NCBI GenBank assembly: GCA_020852755.1
Contig: JADZAF010000385.1
Coordinates: 1-44,057 of the forward strand
DNA from: Bryobacterales bacterium
Lineage (GTDB): Bacteria > Acidobacteriota > Terriglobia > Bryobacterales > Bryobacteraceae
DNA: 44,057 bases
Direction: 5' to 3'
Shown: positions 8,187-14,533 of the stretch, one piece after another
How the letters are laid out: every line of letters starts with the position of its first letter
Numbering within the stretch: position 1 is the stretch's first letter
The notes under the pieces: model-generated
What the model was told of the DNA's origin: nothing
Seen by the model: the letters and a program-made list of their open reading frames with translations, nothing else
Database searches by the model: none
Translations under genes and position numbers: made by a program

Positions 8187-8602
8187 GAGTTTACGAGGAG
8201 TTGTTCATAGTGAAACCGGACGCGCCCGAGGAGGAAGTGGACGCGTTCGTGGAGGGCCTCACGTCCATGATCACTTCCAGCGGAGGCGTTGTGGACAAGG
8301 TCGAGAAGTGGGGCAAGCGCAAGCTGGCCTACCAGGTCGAGAAGTATAACGAAGGATTTTACGTTCTGATTCAGATCTCCGCCGGACCCGAGATCGTGCA
8401 GGAACTCGAGCGCCGTCTGCGCGTGGCGGACCTGGTGATCAAGTTCCTGACGGTACGCATTGATCCGACTCTGAAGCGCCTGGAAAAGCGCCGCAAGCAG
8501 CGCGAGAAGCGCGCCTATCGTAAGGCGACTGCCGCCCCCGCCCCGGCCCAGCCTTCGGTGGCCCAGCAGATGATGGGCGAAGCAGTGGAGAGGGAGGCTT
8601 AG
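8183..8602 (+). CDS. rpsF: 30S ribosomal protein S6
   Basis: Small-subunit ribosomal protein that pairs with S18 on the platform. The S6 fold covers about residues 1-97 ([54 protein letters not shown]). A basic and then Ala/Pro-rich tail ([21 protein letters not shown]) extends it to 139 aa, longer than the minimal family. The start overlaps pth; rpsR begins five bases after the stop. The S6-S18-L9 order is the standard ribosomal operon. Confidence 0.97.
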   Translation: MRVYEELFIVKPDAPEEEVDAFVEGLTSMITSSGGVVDKVEKWGKRKLAYQVEKYNEGFYVLIQISAGPEIVQELERRLRVADLVIKFLTVRIDPTLKRLEKRRKQREKRAYRKATAAPAPAQPSVAQQMMGEAVEREA

Positions 8603-8606
8603 CACC

Positions 8607-8906
8607 ATGGCGGAACCCAAAGGAAGACCAGTCAGCGCATCGCAGCGGCCCACCGGCACCGACAAGGCGGTGGTCACACAGAAGAAGCAGTACTTCCGCC
8701 GCCGCAAAGTCTGCCGCTTCTGCGTCGAGAAGATCGACGACATCAACTACAAAGACACCAAGATGCTGCACGCCTTCATCGCCGAGCGCGGCAAGATCAT
8801 CCCGCGGCGCATCTCGGGCGTTTGCGCGCCCCATCAGCGGCGGCTCAGCGACGCCATCAAGAAAGCGCGCAACATCGCGCTGCTGCCCTTCGCGGCCAGC
8901 CTGTAG
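8607..8906 (+). CDS. rpsR: 30S ribosomal protein S18, zinc-binding type
   Basis: Binds 16S rRNA together with S6. The core (about residues 27-95) contains [14 protein letters not shown] and [25 protein letters not shown]. The Cys-x2-Cys pair and the Cys-x2-His pair indicate the zinc-binding C+ form. A disordered N-terminal extension of about 25 residues precedes the core. AGGGAGG at 8591-8597 is a good Shine-Dalgarno for ATG 8607. It lies between rpsF and rplI with short gaps. Confidence 0.97.
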   Translation: MAEPKGRPVSASQRPTGTDKAVVTQKKQYFRRRKVCRFCVEKIDDINYKDTKMLHAFIAERGKIIPRRISGVCAPHQRRLSDAIKKARNIALLPFAASL

Positions 8907-8920
8907 ATGGGAGGTCATGC

Positions 8921-9373
8921 ATGGAAGTCATTCTGAGAGAAGACATCGAGAAACTGGGGCATCGCGGCCAGGTGGTCAAAGTGGCCGACGGCTATGCCCG
9001 CAACTTCCTGCTGCCCAAGCGCCTGGCCGTTCAGGCCACGGAAGCCAACAAGAAGATCGTCGAGCAGGAACGGCAGGCGCACCTGCGTCGCGAGGCCAAA
9101 CTCAAGAACGACGCCGAAGACCTGGCCAAGATGCTGTCCGGCGTCAGGGTGACGATCACCCAGAAGGCCGGCGAGAGCGATCAGCTATTCGGTTCGGTCA
9201 CCGCCAAGGACGTGGCCGAAGCGCTGGAGAAGCAGAATTTCTCCATCGACCGGCGTAAGATCCATCTGGAAGAACCGATCAAGCAACTGGGCCAGTACCA
9301 GGTGCCGGTCCGTCTGCATCGCGAAGTCACCGCGGAAATCACGGTGGAAGTAGTCCGGGAAGAACAGTCCTAG
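8921..9373 (+). CDS. rplI: 50S ribosomal protein L9
   Basis: Large-subunit protein anchored at the L1 stalk base. The 150-aa protein begins MEVILREDIEKLGHRGQVVKVADGY, shows the L9 signature GYARNFLLPKRLA, a long connecting helix (about residues 40-75, EANKKIVEQERQAHL) and the C-terminal rRNA-binding domain (SVTAKDVAEAL). The start is fixed by GGGAGG seven bases upstream of ATG 8921; the longer open frame from 8822 is the S18 shadow. It is the last gene of the operon, followed by a 15-bp hairpin. Confidence 0.97.
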   Translation: MEVILREDIEKLGHRGQVVKVADGYARNFLLPKRLAVQATEANKKIVEQERQAHLRREAKLKNDAEDLAKMLSGVRVTITQKAGESDQLFGSVTAKDVAEALEKQNFSIDRRKIHLEEPIKQLGQYQVPVRLHREVTAEITVEVVREEQS

Positions 9374-9384
9374 TTCGATTCGCC

Positions 9385-9428
9385 CCCTCCGGCCCGCGGC
9401 CCGCCGTTTGCGAGCCGCGGCCGGAGGG
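9385..9428 (+). terminator. Terminator-like hairpin after rplI
   Basis: CCCTCCGGCC-C-GCGGC (9385-9400) pairs with GCCGCGGCCGGAGGG (9414-9428): 15 base pairs with one bulged C and a 13-base loop, 12 bases after the rplI stop. No T tract follows. It is the natural end of the ribosomal operon. Confidence 0.6.
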
Positions 9429-9549
9429 AGCGGTCGCGCTCATTGTAACCGCTTCCTCTTGGTCGCGGCTCGGAAACGGCGTTCCCGCTTTCATCAGCCT
9501 GGGCGGGCCGCAGACGGGCGGCGGCCGAAATGGTAAAAGAAGATTAGCC

Positions 9550-10293
9550 ATGTTCTTCGACCTGACCGGCCAGACTGCCATTGTTACCGGCGCGGCTACC
9601 GGAATCGGCGAGGCGATCGCCCATCGTCTCGCCAAAGCCGGCGCCGCCGTAGCCGTTGCCGACATCGACGCCCAGGGGGCGGCCGAAGTGGCCCGCGCCA
9701 TCGGCGGCGACGCCTTTCCTCTCTGCATCGACATTACCAGCCCCGCCTCCGTGCGCCAGGCGGTAGGCGAAGTCCTGAACCGCACCGGACGCATCGACGT
9801 GCTTGTCAACAACGCGGGCATCGCGGGCAAGGCCGCGCCGCTCTGGGAACAGAGCGAAGAGGACTGGCACCGCATCGTCGCCGTCAACATGGACGGGGTC
9901 TTCAACTGCTGCAAGGGCGTGATCGAGCACATGCGCAGCCGCAAGTACGGCCGCATCGTAAACGTCGCCTCGATCGCCGGCAAGGAAGGCAACCCCAACA
10001 TGACCGGATACTCCGCCACCAAAGCGGGGGTCATCGCTTTCAGCAAATCCCTGGCGAAAGAAGTGGCCACCGACGGCATCTGCGTCAACTCGGTGGCTCC
10101 GGCGGTGATCCGGACCAAGATCCTGGAGCAGCTGACTCCCGCGCAGATCGAGTACATGACCGCGCGCATCCCCATGCGGCGCACGGGCAGCCCCGAGGAG
10201 ATCGCGGCCGTAGTGCACTTCCTGGCCAGCCCGGACTGTTCCTTCGTCACCGGCCAGTGCTACGACGCCAGCGGCGGACGCGCGACCTACTGA
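9550..10293 (+). CDS. SDR family oxidoreductase (FabG-like)
   Basis: Classical short-chain dehydrogenase, 247 aa, with a cytoplasmic Rossmann fold. Visible motifs are the glycine motif TGAATGIG (residues 13-20), NNAG (about 87-90), the catalytic Ser in NVASIAG (about 141) and YSATK (Tyr about 154, Lys about 158). The acidic residue after beta-2 (VAVADID) favours NAD over NADP. The substrate cannot be deduced: 3-oxoacyl-ACP, sugars and secondary alcohols are all possible. It is a single gene after the ribosomal operon terminator, with a weak AAGAAG upstream. The convergent gene on the other strand ends 10 bases downstream. Confidence 0.9.
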   Translation: MFFDLTGQTAIVTGAATGIGEAIAHRLAKAGAAVAVADIDAQGAAEVARAIGGDAFPLCIDITSPASVRQAVGEVLNRTGRIDVLVNNAGIAGKAAPLWEQSEEDWHRIVAVNMDGVFNCCKGVIEHMRSRKYGRIVNVASIAGKEGNPNMTGYSATKAGVIAFSKSLAKEVATDGICVNSVAPAVIRTKILEQLTPAQIEYMTARIPMRRTGSPEEIAAVVHFLASPDCSFVTGQCYDASGGRATY

Positions 10294-10303
10294 CGGACGG
10301 TCC

Positions 10304-12670
10304 TCACCACACGTTTTCCTTGCGCGGCGGTCCCGGGATGCCGGCCGCCCGCGCCCTTTCCCGCAGACGGTCTCCGGCCGGCATGGGTGAGTGGTGGAAC
10401 AGCACCTGGAGCACCTTCGGATAGTTCTCCAGCGCCTTCACCGCTTCACTCCACGGGCCCGGGTGGTTCGCGCGCAGGCCGGACGCCAGGTCGAGGCACA
10501 CCGCGAGGTAGGCCGCCCGGGCCTGCTGCCGCGGTGACGCCGGCATCAGCACGCCTGTCTCGATCTCGCTCCGCAAGCCTTCCCGCAGCGCAGCCCGCTG
10601 CCGGACGGGATCGGGCTGCGGCTCCACGTTGCCGGGCGGCTGAACGGGGATGCGAAAGCGCCCGCCCTCCCTGCCGCCGCCCTCCTGGTCGATGACGCGC
10701 CCGGCTAAACGCACCAGCCGGTCTCCAAAACGGGTGATGGTCTCGTCCTCGGGCATGCCGTCCCTGCTGGTGTTGCGGAAGCGATCCCGGATGGTCCAGC
10801 CCTGGTCCATGATCCAGCGCCGGCCCTGGATCACGCCCAGGATGGTCCCTGAAGTGGCCGCGTTGTTGTCGCAGTCCCAACCGAAGTTGAAGGCATGGCG
10901 CAGGGTCCCGGTGAAATCGCCGTTGCCGTACAGCAGGGCGCCCAGGGTCGCCGCCGCATTCAGCCGTACGCCGTTGCGGTCGCGGTCGCAGCCGTTGCAG
11001 ATGCTGTAGGTATCGCGAATCCGCTTGCGCGCAGCCCGCCAGTCGTCCGGATACATTCGGCGCCAGGCGCGGACGTCCTCCGCGATCCGGCGCAGAATGC
11101 TTCCCTGGTCCACCGCCGCTACACCCGCGTCCAGGATCTTCTCCAGATCCGGGGTCAGGTAAGCGGTGGCGATCATAGCGGCGAACATCTGCGCGGACTG
11201 GGCCGGCTCCAGGTCGATCCCCACCCGGGTGTAATGCAGGGCCAGGCGCGCCGCGGCGCGCGGCATGCCGGGCGAAATGAGCCCCCAGGTCTCGCTGAGG
11301 AACTGCCCGGAAAGGTTGAAATCGGCCCACGGGTTAAGATGGACGGAGCCGGTCAGCGGCGGTTCGATGCCCAGGTCCATCAGTTGCCGCAGGTATTGAT
11401 TGGAGCACCAGATCCGGCGGTTGATATGCCGCCGCCAGAGATCCGCGATGCGCTCCGGGGGAAGGAACAGGGCGCCGGCGCGCTCGAGTTCTCCCAGGTA
11501 GACCCATTCCACGTCGGTGTCGTCGTCGGTCCAGGCGCCGTCCGGCAGGGAGGGGACGTAGCGGGCCACGCTGCCCGGTTCGGCAATGTATTTCATCTCG
11601 TGCGGCAGGCCGTTCAGGTCGCCCAGGATCTGGCCGAGCAGCCCGCCCCGGATCTTGTCCTCGAGCACCGCGGCGCTGATCTCGACGAAGTCCTGCTTTC
11701 TGCGGTGCCTCTCCAGCCAGGCGAAGGCGGCGTCCATCAGCATTTCGTGCCCGCCGTCGAAGAGAGTCACGCGGGCCGGACCGGCGGCACGCCGCAGCAG
11801 CACCCGCCTGGTGAAGGAGGGATCGGCCGGCGGCGGCCCGAGGCGGGCCGGGACCTGCCGCCCTTCTTCGATCCGGGCGATGTCTTCCTCCGCGATCGCG
11901 GCTTGCGCGGCTCCGTTGGCGCGCGCCAGTTCGTTGAAAGCCCGCAAGGTGTGGGCCACCGGAACGGAACCCGTGTGGCCGTCGTGGATGCCCGCGGCGA
12001 TCTCCAGCGCCAGGCCCCGCGCGGCGCCCAGGTGAAACAGCGGAGACCTGCGCCGGTATTCCGCCAGGATCCGCGCGTCCCCGTCCGGAGGTCCGCCGAA
12101 GACCGCTTCCATGTCGGCCGCGTAGCGCAGGCCGCGCCGGCGGCACTCGCTGTGCCAGCGGGCCAGGTCCGAGATCGGAACCCAGGCCGAAACGGCCGTC
12201 CACAGCTCCGGCCTCCGGGCCGCCATCACCAGCGACATGAAGCCGCCTCCGGAAACCCCGGCCAGGTAGACGCGGCCGGGATCGATGCGGGCGTGCGACC
12301 GGGCAAAGGCCACGGCGCCGGCGACGTCGGCAATCGCCGCATCGGAGCCGCATGCGGCGGGAGTGCGGTTCGGCCCGCGAAAATCGGGGTGAATCAGCGC
12401 CCAGCCGCGCGCCCGGCAGCGCTTCAGGTACTCCCGGCTCTCGGCCTGCCGGTAGTCCGCGCTCCAACTGTGGAGCGCCACCAGCAGCGGCGCCGGCTGG
12501 CTTCCCGCGGGCGCCCACCACAACGCTTTCTGCACGGCGCCATCGAAGCTGCTCCGCACCTCCACTTCCGTGAACGAGTCCTCTACCGCGGCCCGGGCCG
12601 CAGCAGCCGCGCCCCACCCGGATGTTAGAATCACACTGATGAAAATTGCCGTGTTCGGATTGGGCTTCAT
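10304..12670 (-). CDS. Secreted alpha/beta hydrolase (prolyl-oligopeptidase-like) fused to an ADP-ribosylglycohydrolase domain
   Basis: One uninterrupted 788-codon frame holds two enzymes. Residues about 35-320 are an alpha/beta hydrolase: LLVALHSWSADYR near the oxyanion region, the nucleophile elbow GVSGGG (about 136), and a late His in LFDGGHEML (about 302). Residues about 335-788 are an ADP-ribosylglycohydrolase-type domain: KIRGGLLGQILGDLNG (about 338), acidic metal-site motif WTDDDTDVEW (about 377) and WDCDNNAATSG (about 595), matching the family's GDALG, DDT and GGDTDT positions. The N-terminus from ATG 12670 looks like a signal peptide (FISVILTSGWGAAAAARA). That start would overlap the divergent Gfo/Idh gene by 32 bases; GTG 12634 is the alternative. 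Neither has a clear Shine-Dalgarno. The substrate is unknown. Confidence 0.82.
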   Translation of the reverse strand: MKPNPNTAIFISVILTSGWGAAAAARAAVEDSFTEVEVRSSFDGAVQKALWWAPAGSQPAPLLVALHSWSADYRQAESREYLKRCRARGWALIHPDFRGPNRTPAACGSDAAIADVAGAVAFARSHARIDPGRVYLAGVSGGGFMSLVMAARRPELWTAVSAWVPISDLARWHSECRRRGLRYAADMEAVFGGPPDGDARILAEYRRRSPLFHLGAARGLALEIAAGIHDGHTGSVPVAHTLRAFNELARANGAAQAAIAEEDIARIEEGRQVPARLGPPPADPSFTRRVLLRRAAGPARVTLFDGGHEMLMDAAFAWLERHRRKQDFVEISAAVLEDKIRGGLLGQILGDLNGLPHEMKYIAEPGSVARYVPSLPDGAWTDDDTDVEWVYLGELERAGALFLPPERIADLWRRHINRRIWCSNQYLRQLMDLGIEPPLTGSVHLNPWADFNLSGQFLSETWGLISPGMPRAAARLALHYTRVGIDLEPAQSAQMFAAMIATAYLTPDLEKILDAGVAAVDQGSILRRIAEDVRAWRRMYPDDWRAARKRIRDTYSICNGCDRDRNGVRLNAAATLGALLYGNGDFTGTLRHAFNFGWDCDNNAATSGTILGVIQGRRWIMDQGWTIRDRFRNTSRDGMPEDETITRFGDRLVRLAGRVIDQEGGGREGGRFRIPVQPPGNVEPQPDPVRQRAALREGLRSEIETGVLMPASPRQQARAAYLAVCLDLASGLRANHPGPWSEAVKALENYPKVLQVLFHHSPMPAGDRLRERARAAGIPGPPRKENVW

Positions 12671-13649
12671 GGGCAGCACCCATTTGAAGGCTCTCAAAAA
12701 CATCCCCCAGGCGCAACTTGTGGCCGTCATGAGCAACGTGGAGAAGCAGCTGACCGGCGACCTGAGCGACATCCAGGGCAACATCGGCGGGCCTGGCGAG
12801 CGGATGGATTTTTCCAAGGTGAAGAAGTACCGCTCGGTGCAGGAGGCGGCGGCCGATCCCGACATTGAAGCTGTGGACATCTGCCTGCCGACCCACATGC
12901 ACGCCGAGGCGGCGCTGGCCGCGCTGCGGGCCGGCACGCACGTGCTGGTGGAAAAGCCGCTGGCGCTGGACGGCGAAACGGCCGACCGGATCGTAGCCGA
13001 AGCCGGGAAAGCGGGAACGGTGCTGATGGCGGCCCAGGTGGTGCGCTTCATCCCCGACTACCGCACGGTAGTCGAGCGGCTCAAGTCCGGCGAGCTGGGT
13101 CCGGTGCGCTCGGCCCTGTTCCGCAGGCGCTGTGCGGCGCCGTTCTGGAGCCAGTGGCTGACGAACCCGGAGCAGAGCGGCGGGGGCGTCTTTGACCTGC
13201 TGATCCACGACGTCGATATCTGCCTCCAGATGTTCGGCAAGCCGCAAGCCGTGTCGGCCACCGGATACGAAGCGATGCCGAACGGCGTGGACTGGATCCT
13301 GGCGCAGTTCCACTACCCGGAGATCGGCACGGTGGCCATCACCGGCGGCTGGCATCACCTCAAGGCTTATCCGTTCTCGATGGAGTTCACCGTGGTGGCC
13401 GATGGCGGCACCTTCGAGTATTCCTCGGCCGGCCGGCCGCTGACCCTGTACCGCGCCGACGGCTGCGCGCAGCCGGTGGCATTGCCCGAGATCAACGGAT
13501 ATCAGGCCGAGCTGGAGTATTTCCTGGACTGCGCCATCCACTCCCGCAAGCCCGCCTTCTGTCCCCCGGAGGAATCCGCCACGGCAGTGAAGCTGGCGCG
13601 CCTGATGGTCGAGTCCCGAAAACGAAACGGAGAAAAAATCGCATGCTGA
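12639..13649 (+). CDS. Gfo/Idh/MocA family oxidoreductase
   Basis: NAD(P)-dependent sugar or polyol dehydrogenase, 336 aa, probably cytoplasmic. The N-terminal Rossmann domain has VFGLGFMGSTHLKAL, then the family signature VEKPLAL (about residues 106-112), and the C-terminal domain carries the catalytic His in LLIHDVDICLQMFG. The start at ATG 12639 gives the normal N-terminus MKIAVFGLG. It overlaps the next gene by 7 bases (ATG 13643 inside, stop 13647-13649). The pairing with a TIM-barrel isomerase suggests joint oxidation and isomerisation of a sugar, as in inositol or 3-keto-sugar pathways. The exact substrate is not known. Confidence 0.92.
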   Translation: MKIAVFGLGFMGSTHLKALKNIPQAQLVAVMSNVEKQLTGDLSDIQGNIGGPGERMDFSKVKKYRSVQEAAADPDIEAVDICLPTHMHAEAALAALRAGTHVLVEKPLALDGETADRIVAEAGKAGTVLMAAQVVRFIPDYRTVVERLKSGELGPVRSALFRRRCAAPFWSQWLTNPEQSGGGVFDLLIHDVDICLQMFGKPQAVSATGYEAMPNGVDWILAQFHYPEIGTVAITGGWHHLKAYPFSMEFTVVADGGTFEYSSAGRPLTLYRADGCAQPVALPEINGYQAELEYFLDCAIHSRKPAFCPPEESATAVKLARLMVESRKRNGEKIAC

Positions 13650-14485
13650 ATCTGAGACCACTGGAAATCGGAGTGATGTTCTGGGCCGGGCGCGACCCGG
13701 TGGAAACCCTGGCCGAAGTGAAGTCGCTGGGAGTCCGCTGCGGCCAGCTGGGCATTCCCGGCGGGCTGTCGCTCCAGGGAGCGGCCGAAGCCTGGAAACG
13801 GGCCCTGGAATTGGAGCAGTTCAGCCTGATCACGGTCTTCTGCGCGTTCACGGGCGAAGATTACGCCGATATCCCGACCGTGCAGGACACCGTGGGGTTC
13901 ATCCCGCGGGCAACCCGGGCGGAGCGCGAGGCGCGGACCCTCGAGGTCAGCGACTTCGCGGCCGCGCTGGGCGTCTCCAGCATCGCCCTGCACGTGGGCT
14001 TCGTTCCCGAGGATTCCTCCAACCCGGACTACGTCGCGGTGCGCGAAATGGTGCGGCGGGTCTGCGACCACGCCGCCCGGCACAACCAGACTTTCGCTCT
14101 GGAAACCGGGCAGGAGCCGGCCCCGGTCCTGCAGCGTTTCATGGAGGACGTCAACCGTCCCAACCTGTGGATCAATTTCGATCCCGCCAACATGATCCTG
14201 TACGGCAGCGGGGACCCGGTGGAAGCCCTGGATGTGCTGGGGTCGAAGGTGATCTCGGTGCATGCCAAGGACGGCGACTGGCCTCCCCGGGACCGGCCCG
14301 GAGCGCTGGGCGAGGAGAAACCGCTCGGGCAGGGTTCGGTCGGCATCGCCCGTTTCATCCGCAAGCTGAGGGAGATCGGGTACGCCGACGCACTCAACAT
14401 CGAGCGCGAGATCCCGGACGCCGCGCAGCGGCTGCTCGACATCAAGGCCGCCGTGGAATTGCTGGAAAAGCTCCGCGACGTCTGA
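13643..14485 (+). CDS. Sugar phosphate isomerase/epimerase family protein (xylose-isomerase-like TIM barrel)
   Basis: 280-aa protein of the AP-endonuclease-2/IolE-type TIM-barrel superfamily. Metal-binding residues are seen in order: Glu in ALETGQE (about 151), Asp in NFDPANM (about 178), His in SVHAKDGDW (about 207) and Glu in NIEREI (about 254). The start overlaps the end of the Gfo/Idh gene by 7 bases, with GGAG about 10 bases upstream, so the two are coupled. It probably isomerises a keto-sugar or inositol derivative made by its neighbour; this is inference. The stop is followed by a strong hairpin. Confidence 0.9.
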   Translation: MLNLRPLEIGVMFWAGRDPVETLAEVKSLGVRCGQLGIPGGLSLQGAAEAWKRALELEQFSLITVFCAFTGEDYADIPTVQDTVGFIPRATRAEREARTLEVSDFAAALGVSSIALHVGFVPEDSSNPDYVAVREMVRRVCDHAARHNQTFALETGQEPAPVLQRFMEDVNRPNLWINFDPANMILYGSGDPVEALDVLGSKVISVHAKDGDWPPRDRPGALGEEKPLGQGSVGIARFIRKLREIGYADALNIEREIPDAAQRLLDIKAAVELLEKLRDV

Positions 14486-14493
14486 GGACCGGA

Positions 14494-14521
14494 CCGCGGG
14501 CCGGCCGGCGCCGGCTCGCGG
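14494..14521. terminator. Bidirectional hairpin between convergent genes
   Basis: A 12-bp stem (14494-14505 with 14510-14521, one G-T pair) with a CGGC loop lies between the isomerase stop (plus strand) and the NHL-protein stop (minus strand). No T tract on either side. Confidence 0.5.
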
Positions 14522-14533
14522 CCGCAGCATTGC

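Noticed and set aside
9372..9382. GTTCGATTC resembling a tRNA T-loop
   Set aside because: It lies at the end of rplI and no cloverleaf can be formed with the surrounding coding sequence.
11334..13661. 775-codon minus-strand frame across the Gfo/Idh gene and the hydrolase fusion
   Set aside because: It crosses from antisense of one gene into an out-of-frame reading of another; the neighbouring frame holds the real motifs.
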